From Amycolatopsis sp. GM8 (GTDB lineage: Bacteria > Actinomycetota > Actinomycetes > Mycobacteriales > Pseudonocardiaceae), in assembly GCF_021653975.1 (NCBI RefSeq), contig NZ_JAJKFK010000013.1:62001-126000 (forward strand): a stretch of 64,000 nt of DNA. Reading direction: 5' to 3'. The stretch's first letter is position 1. Every line of letters begins with the position of its first letter. The notes below the pieces were generated by a model, which worked only from the letters and a program-made list of their open reading frames with translations, was not told where the DNA came from and did not search any database. Shown here piece after piece: positions 34,750-45,094 of this stretch. A program made the position numbers and the translations under genes.

Positions 34750-35337
34750 TCATTTCTCCTTCTTGAGACTGGGGTGCAGGGCGACGACGAGACGGTGCTT
34801 GCGCCCGCCCGCCGCGTTTTCGTCGTGGTATTTCCCGACGAGGTTCTTCACTGACGCGCCGAGTTCCTCGGCGAACGCCGCCCGGTCCGCCGCGCTGGCG
34901 AACCGGATCTCCGCGTCGATCGCATAGGTCGCCAGGCGCTGCCGGGCCGCGGTGGCGCCGGCGATCAGCTCCCCGAGCTCCCGCACCAGCCGGGCGGCCA
35001 GCGCGAGCAGCCACCGGGCCGAAAGCTGGTCCGGTGCGCGGTCGGGATCCGGCGCGACGTCGGCCATCGCGCTCGGGGAGATGACGTAGGACGCCGCGGT
35101 GGCCCGCATGACCCGCTCGGTCACGTTGCCCTTGCGACGTTCTTCGACCAGCTCGATCAGCCCGTGCCGTTCGAGGGCCCGCAGGTGGTAGTTGACCTTC
35201 TGCCGGGCCAGCCCGACCTGTGCCGCGAGCGTGGTGGCCGAGCCGGGTTCGGCGAGGGCGGCCAGCAGCTTCCCGCGGACGGGGTCGAGCGAGACCTCGG
35301 CGGCGGCCGGATCGTCGATCACTGCGACTTCGAGCAT
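34750..35337 (-). CDS. ArsR-type winged-helix regulator
   Basis: A 195-residue helix-turn-helix protein. VRGKLLAALAEPGSATTLAAQ followed by VGLARQKVNYHLRALERHGLIEL is the ArsR/SmtB DNA-binding domain at about 20-62. No metal-binding cysteine motif is visible, so it is of the group that works with SRPBCC partners rather than a metal sensor. The C-terminal half is helical. ATG 35337 follows GAGAGGG. First gene of the operon arsR - SRPBCC - NUDIX; it probably controls itself through the repeats at 35355-35377. Confidence 0.88.
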   Translation of the reverse strand: MLEVAVIDDPAAAEVSLDPVRGKLLAALAEPGSATTLAAQVGLARQKVNYHLRALERHGLIELVEERRKGNVTERVMRATAASYVISPSAMADVAPDPDRAPDQLSARWLLALAARLVRELGELIAGATAARQRLATYAIDAEIRFASAADRAAFAEELGASVKNLVGKYHDENAAGGRKHRLVVALHPSLKKEK

Positions 35338-35354
35338 GAGAAAACCCTCTCACC

Positions 35355-35377
35355 GACAAATAAGTTTGTCAAGACAA
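35355..35377. promoter_or_regulatory. Overlapping palindromes, ArsR operator candidate
   Basis: GACAAA-TAAG-TTTGTC (35355-35370) and TTGTC-AA-GACAA (35366-35377) share the middle half-site, giving three TTGTC/GACAA half-sites in 23 bp. They lie 18-40 bp upstream of the ArsR start, in the promoter position. Confidence 0.6.
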
Positions 35378-35564
35378 GTCGAGTCGTCGGTGGTGAACCT
35401 GTGGGGGTGGGTCATGCGTCCACTCGGATGGGGGCTAAGGTCTGGCCCCGAGTTGATCGAAAACGACCGAGCTTGACACGCTCGGTAGTTTTCATCGAGG
35501 CAACATCAGCCCAATAGGGTGACGGCGTTTTCCAGTACGGCATCTCGTCGCGGGAGGCACCCCG

Positions 35565-35876
35565 GTGCGCACTCAGGTCAGGCGTTTCACCATCCACACC
35601 CTGCGCCTTGGCACGATCCTGCTGGCCCTCCTGGCCACCGGGACGGGCGTGGCGAACGCGGCCGACAACCAGGTCGCGCCGGCCACGGAGACGATGTCCT
35701 TCGGCGTGCTCGGCCCGGTCGGCCTGGCCGCGGTCGCCCTCGGCATCGTCGGCATGGCGCTCGGCGTGATCCGGCAGCGCCGCAAGGCGGCCCAGGCCCC
35801 GGCCGAACCCGCCGCCGAGGTGGCCGAGGACGGCACCCGGCCGACCCTCACGCCCTACCGGCGACCGACACTCTGA
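35565..35876 (+). CDS. Small secreted or membrane protein of unknown function
   Basis: A 103-residue protein. An N-terminal signal peptide (residues 1-33, ending VANAAD with an AxA-type cleavage site) is followed by one transmembrane helix at about 48-68 and a charged tail rich in Ala, Pro and Glu. I recognise no family. GTG 35565 has GGGAGG at proper distance. Its last 29 bp overlap the convergent TDT transporter gene. Confidence 0.6.
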   Translation: MRTQVRRFTIHTLRLGTILLALLATGTGVANAADNQVAPATETMSFGVLGPVGLAAVALGIVGMALGVIRQRRKAAQAPAEPAAEVAEDGTRPTLTPYRRPTL

Positions 35877-36867
35877 CCGTCCGCACCGCGACCGTCAGCC
35901 ACAACGCCGCGAGCAGCACGTACAAACCCACGGCGGTGACGGCGAACAGGTCGGCGTGCGTGGCCGCGGCGAGCGCGCTGGTGCCGGTGACGCAGGTGCC
36001 GAGCGGGAACGTGAAACTCCACCAGCTCAGCGAAAATCCCGCCCGCGCGCGGATCACCAGCGCCGCGGCGAGTACCAGCCACAGCATCGCGAACCCCCAC
36101 GTCGGCACCCCGTAGATGATCCCGGCGAGCCGCCCGGTGGGCCCCTGCACCGCGCCCAGCAGGTTCGCCGCAGTGATCGACTGCCCGAGCGGGCCGAGCA
36201 CGATCCACACCGTCGGCGCCAGCCCGGGACCGCCGCGCACGAGCCGGTGCCAGATCAGCGGCAGCAACGCGAGCGTCGCGAACAGGCTCACCCCGAACAG
36301 CGCGTAACACCCGAGCAGCATGGTCAACCGGGCCTGTCCCGCGGGCAGGTGCGGGATCAGCGCGGCGCCCGTCGCGGCGGAGACCATCGGTGGCACGACG
36401 GGCATCAGCCACCCGGCGAACACCTCGCCGTCGCCGACCTGGCCCGTGCTCATCCGGTACGGCAGGCCGACGGCGGTCACCAGCCCCAGCACTGTGCCGA
36501 CCGTCCACAGTGTCCACGCGACGGCGAGCGCCGGACCGAGCCCGATCCACTCCTGGCCCAGCGTCAGCGTGCCGGCGCCGACGGTCAGCAGCGCCATCGG
36601 CGGCGCGCCCCAGAAATGTGCCAGCACCGGGTCGCGCAGGTGGGCCAGCTGGCCGGACGGGTCGCGCCGGAGCTCCCGCCCGAACGACACGCACAGGACC
36701 ACCAGCCACAACGCCGCGCCGGCCCAGACAACCGTTGCCACGGAACGGAGTCCGGGCACGTGCCCGGGCAGCGTCGGCACCGCGTTGGCGACGATGCCGG
36801 TACCCATCACCGACGCGAACCAGTTCGGGGTGGTGCCGGCACGCGGCAGTGAGGAAGTCGTGAACAC
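35848..36867 (-). CDS. TDT family transporter (TehA/SLAC1-like)
   Basis: A 339-residue ten-helix membrane protein of the tellurite-resistance/dicarboxylate transporter family. The start NWFASVMGTGIVANA and helices such as SFTFPLGTCVTGTSALA are typical. Homologues include anion channels of the SLAC1 kind and C4-dicarboxylate or sulfite exporters; the ion moved here is unknown. GTG 36867 begins 70 bp from the divergent LysR gene, which probably regulates it. TATAGC on the minus strand near 36882 may be its -10. Confidence 0.85.
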   Translation of the reverse strand: MFTTSSLPRAGTTPNWFASVMGTGIVANAVPTLPGHVPGLRSVATVVWAGAALWLVVLCVSFGRELRRDPSGQLAHLRDPVLAHFWGAPPMALLTVGAGTLTLGQEWIGLGPALAVAWTLWTVGTVLGLVTAVGLPYRMSTGQVGDGEVFAGWLMPVVPPMVSAATGAALIPHLPAGQARLTMLLGCYALFGVSLFATLALLPLIWHRLVRGGPGLAPTVWIVLGPLGQSITAANLLGAVQGPTGRLAGIIYGVPTWGFAMLWLVLAAALVIRARAGFSLSWWSFTFPLGTCVTGTSALAAATHADLFAVTAVGLYVLLAALWLTVAVRTVRVSVAGRA

Positions 36868-36877
36868 CTCTACACGT

Positions 36878-36931
36878 TCGGGCTATATCGCGGCGAAAGG
36901 TAGCCCGAGAACACCGATAGGCTCATAGCCT
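36878..36931. promoter_or_regulatory. LysR-type binding sites in the divergent promoter
   Basis: TCGGGCTA (36878-36885) and TAGCCCGA (36901-36908) are perfect inverted arms with a 15-nt spacer, the usual size of a LysR recognition site. AGGCT-CAT-AGCCT (36919-36931) follows, close to the LysR start, and may be the activation site. Confidence 0.6.
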
Positions 36932-36937
36932 TGGGTT

Positions 36938-38882
<1,945 letters not shown>

Positions 38883-38935
38883 TTCGGTAAAGCACCTTTT
38901 ACACAACTGATTCACAGCCAAGCGGGCCTGTTTTC

Positions 38936-38952
38936 TCAGATGCTTTTCAGAT
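38936..38952 (+). promoter_or_regulatory. 11-bp-spaced direct repeats before the efflux operon
   Basis: TCAGAT at 38936-38941 and 38947-38952, each preceded by a T-rich TTTTC, repeat with an 11-bp period, the spacing used by OmpR/PhoB-type response regulators. They lie 58-74 bp before the first adaptor gene. No two-component genes are in the window. Confidence 0.4.
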
Positions 38953-39009
38953 AGACCGGCGAAGCTTTCGCCGCTGGTTCTTCTGGGGCACGCGAGAGAG
39001 AAGGATGCC

Positions 39010-40311
39010 GTGCTGGGCAGGCTTCGCAAGAAAAGACGGTGGGTCTACGTCACCGTCGCGGTGGTCGTCCTGGTGGCGGCCGGGGTCACGGTCTGGGTGG
39101 TCACCCGGCCCGCGGACGCCCCGGCGTACCGGCTCGTCGCGGCGAGCACGACGACTCTGAAACAGACCGTTTCGTCGTCGGGCACGATCCAACCGGCTCA
39201 GCAGAGCGATCTCAACTTCGGTGTGGCCGGCCAGGTGACCGCGGTCAACGTGACGGTGGGGCAGCAGGTCACGGCGGGGCAGCCGCTCGCGACAGTGCAG
39301 TCGGCGACGCTCTCGGCGAGCGTCGCGCAGGCGAACTCGTCGCTGGCCTCGGACCAGTCGAAGCTCGCGTCCGATCAGTCGAATGGCGCCTCCTCCGTGC
39401 AGATTTCCGCGGACCAGGCGTCGATCACCGCCGCGCAGAACCAGCTCGACAACGCGCAGACGGCGTTGTCCGAGGCGACGATGACCTCGCCCATCGCGGG
39501 CACCGTCGCGACGGTGAACCTGACTGTGGGACAACAGGTTTCGGCCGGCGGATCGGGGAGCGGGAACAGCTCCTCGTCGTCAGGTTCCGGTGCGGGCAAC
39601 GGCGCCGGCGGCCAGGGCGGCGGACAGGGCAACGGGCAGAGCAGCAGTTCGTCCTCGTCGTCTTCCTCGTCCTCGTCGAGTTCGAGCACGGCGCAGATCG
39701 TCGTCATCTCCACCGGTTCCTATGTGGTCAACGCGAGCGTGGACGACACCGAGATCGGCCAGATCAAGACCGGCGAGCAGGCGGTCATCACCCCCAACGG
39801 CTCGACGGACCCGGTCTACGGCACGGTGACCACGGTCGCGGTGATGGCCAGCGGGTCGTCCTCGGTGCCCAGCTACCCGGTCACCATCGGGGTCACCGGC
39901 AGCCCGGCGGGGTTGTTCCCCGGGGCGAGCGCCACGGTCGCCATCGTCGTGAAGCAGCTGACCGACGTGCTCGCGATCCCCGCGGCCGCCGTGCACTACA
40001 CCGGCAGCCAGGCGACCGTCGACGAAATGGTGGCAGGTAAGCAGACCGCCAAACCCGTCCAGCTCGGGCAGTCGTCGAACGGCATGGTGCAGGTCCTCAG
40101 TGGACTGTCCGAAGGGGACCAGGTGATGGTCGCCACGCCCGCCGGCACCGGTGGCGGTACCGGGCGCACCGGCGGAACCGGTGGCGCGGGTGGCCGCACC
40201 GGCGGATTCGGCGGCGGTGGCTTCGGCGGGAACGGCGGTGGGCTCGGTGGGAACGGCGGCGGCCGCGCCGGTGGGCTCGGCGGCGGTGCTCGCGGCGGGT
40301 TCGGAGGCTGA
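39010..40311 (+). CDS. Efflux adaptor subunit (membrane-fusion/HlyD family), first copy
   Basis: A 433-residue MacA-like protein with an N-terminal membrane anchor (about 11-31). The lipoyl-like half-motifs FGVAGQVTAVNVTVGQQVTAGQPL and MTSPIAGTVATVNLTVGQQVSAGG flank a short helical hairpin (ASVAQANSSLASDQSKLASDQ). A run of some 17 serines sits near 211-229 between the second lipoyl half and the beta-barrel, and the last 50 residues are Gly-rich repeats. Both low-complexity parts are unusual for the family. GTG 39010 follows GAGAGAAGG. It starts the operon adaptor - ATPase - permease - lipoprotein - adaptor. Confidence 0.85.
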   Translation: MLGRLRKKRRWVYVTVAVVVLVAAGVTVWVVTRPADAPAYRLVAASTTTLKQTVSSSGTIQPAQQSDLNFGVAGQVTAVNVTVGQQVTAGQPLATVQSATLSASVAQANSSLASDQSKLASDQSNGASSVQISADQASITAAQNQLDNAQTALSEATMTSPIAGTVATVNLTVGQQVSAGGSGSGNSSSSSGSGAGNGAGGQGGGQGNGQSSSSSSSSSSSSSSSSTAQIVVISTGSYVVNASVDDTEIGQIKTGEQAVITPNGSTDPVYGTVTTVAVMASGSSSVPSYPVTIGVTGSPAGLFPGASATVAIVVKQLTDVLAIPAAAVHYTGSQATVDEMVAGKQTAKPVQLGQSSNGMVQVLSGLSEGDQVMVATPAGTGGGTGRTGGTGGAGGRTGGFGGGGFGGNGGGLGGNGGGRAGGLGGGARGGFGG

Positions 40312-40313
40312 AC

Positions 40314-41000
40314 ATGCCTGTCATCGATGTCCGGAACGTGCGCAAGGTCTACTCGACCGGCGTGGTGGAAGTCGAGGCGCTGCGGGGGGTTTCCCTGCGG
40401 GTCGAGGAAGGCGAGTACGTCGCCATCATGGGCCCGTCGGGCTCCGGCAAGTCCACGCTGATGCACATCCTCGGTTGCCTCGACCTGCTCAGCACCGGAA
40501 GTTACGCGCTGGCCGGTGAAGACGTCAGCCGACTGTCCGAATTGGACCTGGCGGTGATCCGCAACCGGCGGATCGGCTTCGTGTTCCAGCAGTTCAACCT
40601 GCTGCCGGGGCTGTCGGCGTGGCGCAACGTCGAACTTCCGCTCACCTACGCCGGGGTCAAGCGCGCCGAACGCAAGGCACGCGCGATCGAGCTGCTGCAA
40701 CGGGTCGGCCTCGGCGACCGCATCGAGCACCGGCCGAACGAGCTGTCCGGCGGTCAGCAGTCGCGGGTCGCGCTCGCTCGGGCGCTGGTGAACCGGCCGT
40801 CGATGGTGCTCGCCGACGAACCGACCGGTGCGCTCGACTCGACCGCCACGGCCGACGTGCTGTCGGTGTTCCGTGAGCTCAACAACGTCGGGAACACGAT
40901 TGTGCTGATCACGCACGAGGAAGAGGTCGCCGAACACGCCGACCGCGTCGTGCGGCTGCGGGACGGGCTCATCGAATCCGACACGGGAGTTTTCGTATGA
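40314..41000 (+). CDS. ABC transporter ATP-binding protein, MacB/LolD type
   Basis: A 228-residue ATPase. Walker A GPSGSGKST is near 40, the Q-loop FVFQQFNLLPGLSAWRNVELP follows, the signature LSGGQQSRVALARAL is near 143, and Walker B LADEPTGALD near 165. These are typical of ATPases that power FtsX-fold permeases for lipoproteins or drugs. It begins 2 nt after the adaptor stop. Its own stop overlaps a 25-codon bridging ORF. Confidence 0.94.
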   Translation: MPVIDVRNVRKVYSTGVVEVEALRGVSLRVEEGEYVAIMGPSGSGKSTLMHILGCLDLLSTGSYALAGEDVSRLSELDLAVIRNRRIGFVFQQFNLLPGLSAWRNVELPLTYAGVKRAERKARAIELLQRVGLGDRIEHRPNELSGGQQSRVALARALVNRPSMVLADEPTGALDSTATADVLSVFRELNNVGNTIVLITHEEEVAEHADRVVRLRDGLIESDTGVFV

Positions 41001-41074
41001 GCGAGCTTGCGAGCGAATCATCCAACACTGCGCCGGCGAATGCCGCACCGAGCGCCAGCGAGGTGGGCGCATGA
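40997..41074 (+). CDS. 25-codon bridging ORF between ATPase and permease
   Basis: ATG 40997 overlaps the ATPase stop (ATGA) and its TGA overlaps the permease ATG at 41071 (ATGA again), so the 70-nt gap is exactly bridged in frame. The peptide begins MSELASESSNTAP and is small, polar and Ala/Ser-rich. It may be a translational relay rather than a functional peptide. The DNA starts GCGAGCTTGCGAGCG, a direct repeat that may belong to a dispersed element. A matching 25-codon relay lies at 55566-55643. Confidence 0.4.
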   Translation: MSELASESSNTAPANAAPSASEVGA

Positions 41075-42306
41075 GCTGGCTCGAAACGCTGCGCACCAGC
41101 CTGGACGCGATCCGGTCGCACCGGATGCGGTCGGGGCTGACGATGCTGGGCATCCTGATCGGCATCGCCGCGGTGATCCTGACCGTCGGGCTCGGCGAGG
41201 GCGCGCAGGCGCAGGTCGCGTCGGCGATCAACTCGCTGGGCACGAACCTGCTCGTCGTGTCGCCGGGCAGCACCACGAGCAGCACGACCGGCGTCCGCGG
41301 CGGCAGCGGTTCGGCGACCACGCTGACCGTGCACGACGCGAACGCGCTCGCCGCGCCCGGCGTCGCCCCGGATATCGCGGCCGTCGCGCCGACCACGAGC
41401 CGTAGCACCTCGCTCGCGGCCGGTTCGACGACGTGGACGACCTCGGTCGTCGGCACCACGCCGGGCTGGCTGAGCGTGCGGGCGCGCACCCTGTCGGAGG
41501 GCCGTTTCCTTACGGACGCGGACGAAACGGGTGAAGCCGCGGTCACCGTGCTGGGCCCGAGCACCGCGCAGGAACTGTTCGGCACCACCAACGCGGTCGG
41601 CCGCACGGTGACGATCGGCAGCACGCCGTTCGAGGTCATCGGTGTGCTCGCCTCGGCGGGCACGTCGTCCGCGCAGAACCAGGACGATCAGGCCGTGGTG
41701 CCGATCAGCACGGCGGCGGACCGGCTCATCGGTGGCAGCACGCGCACCTCGGTGCAGTCGATCTATCTGGAAGCGTCCACTTCGGACACTCTGTCCGCGG
41801 CTTACCAAGAGGCGAACCAGGAACTGCTGGCGCTGCACCACATCACGAACGAGACGGCGGCCGACTTCACCATCGCGAGCCAGGAGTCGTTGCTGACCAC
41901 GGCCAGCTCGGTGAGCCAGACGCTCACCCTGCTGCTCGGCGGTGTCGCGGCGATTTCCTTGCTGGTGGGCGGAATCGGGGTCATGAACATCATGCTGGTG
42001 TCGGTCACCGAACGGATCCGCGAGATCGGCCTGCGCAAGGCGGTCGGTGCGAGCCCGACGGTGATCCGCCGCCAGTTCATGGTCGAGGCCTCGGTACTCG
42101 GACTCGCCGGCGGCCTGCTCGGCGCGTTGCTGGGCATCATCGGCGCACTGGTGCTGCCCCATCTGATCGGCATCCAGATCGCCATTTCCCCGTGGGCCAC
42201 CGTGGTCGCCATCCTCACTGCGATCGCGATCGGACTCGTCTTCGGCGTCTACCCGGCGAGCCGCGCCGCCCGGCTCGCCCCGATCGACGCGTTGCGCAGC
42301 GAATGA
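41071..42306 (+). CDS. ABC transporter permease, MacB/FtsX fold
   Basis: A 411-residue permease. One transmembrane helix near the N-terminus (RSGLTMLGILIGIAAVILTVGLG) is followed by a large extracytoplasmic MacB core domain (about 50-275) and three C-terminal helices beginning LTLLLGGVAAISLLVGGIGVMNIMLVSVTERIREIGLRKAVGA, a stretch diagnostic of this fold. MacB works mechanically, pulling substrate from the outer side of the membrane with its adaptor. ATG 41071 has GAGGTGG upstream. The substrate might be an antibiotic or a lipoprotein. Confidence 0.93.
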   Translation: MSWLETLRTSLDAIRSHRMRSGLTMLGILIGIAAVILTVGLGEGAQAQVASAINSLGTNLLVVSPGSTTSSTTGVRGGSGSATTLTVHDANALAAPGVAPDIAAVAPTTSRSTSLAAGSTTWTTSVVGTTPGWLSVRARTLSEGRFLTDADETGEAAVTVLGPSTAQELFGTTNAVGRTVTIGSTPFEVIGVLASAGTSSAQNQDDQAVVPISTAADRLIGGSTRTSVQSIYLEASTSDTLSAAYQEANQELLALHHITNETAADFTIASQESLLTTASSVSQTLTLLLGGVAAISLLVGGIGVMNIMLVSVTERIREIGLRKAVGASPTVIRRQFMVEASVLGLAGGLLGALLGIIGALVLPHLIGIQIAISPWATVVAILTAIAIGLVFGVYPASRAARLAPIDALRSE

Positions 42307-42317
42307 AGGGAACGACC

Positions 42318-43289
42318 ATGATCCGACGAACCGTGCTTGCCGCGGCCGGTGCCGCGCTCGCGCTGACGCTGGCCGCGTGCGGGTCTTCGAGTGGTGGCAC
42401 TCCGGCGGCGCCCGCGTCGCAGGCGCCCGCCTCCGGGGCCGCCGGTGCTCGCGGGCCGGCGGCGTCCGGCACGATCGCGGCCGTCGCGCCGGCCAGCATC
42501 GAGGTGCAGAACCCGAGCAACGGCCAGGTGACGGTGAACTACTCCAGCAGCACCACGTTCACCGACCGGGTTTCCGGCGCGCTGTCCGATGTCGCGGTCG
42601 GCACGTGCGTCGCGGTCACCGGCACCGGCACTCCGGTGGCGGCGAAGTCCGTGGAGATCAGCGCGGCCGACAACGGCACGTGCGCGATCGGCGGTGGCGG
42701 GCCGGGCCAGCGACCGCAGAACGGCGGCGGCAGCGGGACGGCACGCCCGTCGCGCCCGTCGGGTGCGCCGAGGCCGTCCGGTGCCAATGACGCGCGGGGC
42801 ACGTTCGGCAAGGTGACCGCTGTGAGCGGCACCGGTTTCACCGTCGAACAGGACAATCGGCAGACCGGCGCGACCACCAGCGTCCAGGTGACCGTCGATC
42901 CGACGACCACGTACCAGAAGACCGAGTCCGCGAACTCGAGCGCGCTCAAGGTGGGCGAGTGCGCGGTCGCGACCGGGCAGGCCGACGACACCGGCGCGGT
43001 GACCGCGAAGACGATCTCGCTGAGCCAGGCCGGGCCGAACGGCTGCCAGGGCTTCGGCGGCCGCGGACGCAACGGCGCCGGCGGCGGGAATGGCGCCGGG
43101 AATGGTGGCGGCGGGAACGGCACCGGTGGCGCGAACGGCGGCGGCGGCGGGAACAGCGGCGGCGCGAGCAGCGGCGGGAACAGCGGAGGCGCGAGCGCCG
43201 GCGGCGCGAATAGCAGCGGCGGGACTGGGGCCGGCGGGACTGCCGCCGGGAATGGTGGCAGTGGCGTGAATGGTGGCGGGAATGGCTAA
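42318..43289 (+). CDS. Lipoprotein with two DUF5666 domains
   Basis: A 323-residue predicted lipoprotein. The signal peptide ends with the lipobox TLAAC at C21. Two DUF5666-type beta-barrel units follow: one from about 50 (GTIAAVAPASIEVQNPSNGQ) to 120, another from about 160 (GTFGKVTAVSGTGFTVEQ) to 235. The last 80 residues are Gly/Asn/Ser repeats (NGGGGN, GGASSGG). ATG 42318 follows AAGGGA. Placed inside the efflux operon, it may sense or bind the exported compound or link the system to the wall; this is inference. Confidence 0.75.
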   Translation: MIRRTVLAAAGAALALTLAACGSSSGGTPAAPASQAPASGAAGARGPAASGTIAAVAPASIEVQNPSNGQVTVNYSSSTTFTDRVSGALSDVAVGTCVAVTGTGTPVAAKSVEISAADNGTCAIGGGGPGQRPQNGGGSGTARPSRPSGAPRPSGANDARGTFGKVTAVSGTGFTVEQDNRQTGATTSVQVTVDPTTTYQKTESANSSALKVGECAVATGQADDTGAVTAKTISLSQAGPNGCQGFGGRGRNGAGGGNGAGNGGGGNGTGGANGGGGGNSGGASSGGNSGGASAGGANSSGGTGAGGTAAGNGGSGVNGGGNG

Positions 43290-45042
43290 GCGCACCAGGC
43301 AGATCGTCACGGTCACCGGCGCGGTCGTGGTGGTCGCGGCCGGTGCGGTGGTGTGGGCGACGTCGGCGTCCTCGTCGCCGGGCTACCGCACCGCGACCGC
43401 CGGTCCCGCGTCCGTCACCGCGACGCTCGACACGACGGGCACCATCGAACCGGTCGCCAACGCGACGCTTTCCTTCCCCACCAGCGGACAGGTGGCGTCG
43501 CTGCCGGTGCAGGCCGGGCAGCAGGTGGCCGCGGGGCAGACGCTCGCGCAGCTGGACACGACGTCGCTCGCCAGCCAGGTCGCGTCCGCACAGTCGACTT
43601 TGGCCACCGCGCAAGCGAAGCTGGCCGCGGACCAGTCGGGGCAGGCGTCTTCGGCATCGGCCGGGCGCGCGACACCGGCGCTGAACCTGACGGCGCCGTC
43701 GGCTGGGCGCGCGACGCCGGCGTTGTACCTGACGGCGTCGTCGGCGCCGTCGGATCTTCAGGCGCAGCAGAAGGCTGTGACCTCGGCGCAGCATCAGGTG
43801 GATCTGGACCTGACCGCCGCGTCGGCAGCCGTTGCCGCGCAACAGAAGGCGTGCCAGACGATCGTCTCACCGGACACCAAGCCGGACACGACGTCGAGCA
43901 CGAAGTCGAGCACGGCGTCGGGCACGAAGTCGGGCGCGACGAACCAGCCGCCGAGCCAGGACGACGTCGACGCGTGCACGACGGCCATCCAGGAGGCGCA
44001 GGACGCCCAGCACACGACGGCCACCGACGAGCAGAAGCTGGCCGACGCCGAGAACGCGCTTTCCGTGACGCTGGCCAAGAACGCGGCGGCGCAGACCACC
44101 GAGCCGCCGGCCACGACGCCTCCCGCCGGCAAGACACCTTCCGGCGAGACGCCTTCGGGCCAGAGTCCATCAGGCAAGAGTCCCTCGGGCGAAAGTCTTC
44201 CGGGCAAGAGTTCGTCGGGGCAGAGTTCCACGGGTAAGGGTTCGTCCGGCAAGAGTTCTTCAGGTCAGAGTTCCTCGGGGCAGAGTTCCTCGGGCAAGAG
44301 TCTGGCGGGCGGCGGGAGTGGCAAGACGAGCCAGCCCGCGTCGGCCGAACAGCTCGCTGCGGACCAGGCGTCGATCGACGCGGCGGATGCGCAAGTCGCC
44401 GTCGCGCAGCAAAATCTCGCCGCCGCGACGCTGGTCAGCCCGATCGCCGGCACCGTCGGCGAGGTCGGCTTCACCCAGGGCCAGACGGCGTCCACCCAGC
44501 AGCACATCGTGGTGTTCGGGCCGGGGACGAACCAGGTGACCACCGCGGTCAGCGACACCCAGGCCGGGCAGATCAAGCCGGGCCAGCAGGCGACCGTCAC
44601 TCCCGACGGCAGCGGAAAGCCACTCACCGGCCAGGTCGTGTCGATCGGGCTGCTCGCCAGCACGACTTCGTCCGGCTCGCCGAGCTACCCCGTGACGATC
44701 TCCCTCCCCGCGGGCGGCGATCTGTTCCCCGGCGCGACGTCCGCGGTCTCGATCATCACGAGCACCGCGAACGCGGCGGTGACCGTGCCCACCTCGGCTG
44801 TCCACCTGGTCGGCGGAAACGCTTTCGTGACAACACTTTCCGGCGGCAACACGCAGACGGCACGGGTCACCGTCGGGGTCGTCGGCGCCTCCGTCACGGA
44901 GATCAAGTCCGGTCTCGACGCGGGTGCGCAGGTCGTGCTGGCGGACCTGAGCACACCACTGCCGACGAGCGACACCACCGGTGCGCGTGGCCTCGTGGGA
45001 GGAGGCGGTGGCGGCGGGCCGCAGCGGCGCGCCGGCGGATGA
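43282..45042 (+). CDS. Efflux adaptor subunit (HlyD family), second, enlarged copy
   Basis: A 586-residue adaptor, much longer than the first. Anchor helix about 7-29; lipoyl halves LSFPTSGQVASLPVQAGQQVAAGQTL and TLVSPIAGTVGEVGFTQGQTAS. Between them lies an extended helical hairpin (QQKAVTSAQHQVDLDLTAAS, EEAQDAQHTTATDEQKLADA-like) interrupted by a tandem duplicated 14-residue unit (about 126-153) and a 60-residue Ser/Gly/Lys/Gln repeat (about 283-345, SSGQSSSGQSSSGK). The barrel half follows. ATG 43282 overlaps the lipoprotein gene end. Its presence with a first adaptor suggests a hetero-oligomeric channel or a specialised second system. Confidence 0.82.
   Translation: MAKRTRQIVTVTGAVVVVAAGAVVWATSASSSPGYRTATAGPASVTATLDTTGTIEPVANATLSFPTSGQVASLPVQAGQQVAAGQTLAQLDTTSLASQVASAQSTLATAQAKLAADQSGQASSASAGRATPALNLTAPSAGRATPALYLTASSAPSDLQAQQKAVTSAQHQVDLDLTAASAAVAAQQKACQTIVSPDTKPDTTSSTKSSTASGTKSGATNQPPSQDDVDACTTAIQEAQDAQHTTATDEQKLADAENALSVTLAKNAAAQTTEPPATTPPAGKTPSGETPSGQSPSGKSPSGESLPGKSSSGQSSTGKGSSGKSSSGQSSSGQSSSGKSLAGGGSGKTSQPASAEQLAADQASIDAADAQVAVAQQNLAAATLVSPIAGTVGEVGFTQGQTASTQQHIVVFGPGTNQVTTAVSDTQAGQIKPGQQATVTPDGSGKPLTGQVVSIGLLASTTSSGSPSYPVTISLPAGGDLFPGATSAVSIITSTANAAVTVPTSAVHLVGGNAFVTTLSGGNTQTARVTVGVVGASVTEIKSGLDAGAQVVLADLSTPLPTSDTTGARGLVGGGGGGGPQRRAGG
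43657..43740 (+). repeat. 42-bp tandem duplication inside the second adaptor gene
   Basis: 43657-43698 and 43699-43740 are identical at 37 of 42 positions and encode SAGRATPALNLTAP and SAGRATPALYLTAS. The five base changes cause two amino-acid differences, so the duplication is not brand new. Confidence 0.85.
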
Positions 45043-45094
45043 TCCACTGTGGACTCGGCATGCGAGCCGCCCCGGTGCTGGCTAGTGTCGGTCT

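Noticed and set aside
39641-39699. Poly-serine run as a sign of sequencing error or frameshift
   Set aside because: Codons AGC, TCG, TCC and TCT are mixed and both flanks continue in the same frame with conserved adaptor motifs.
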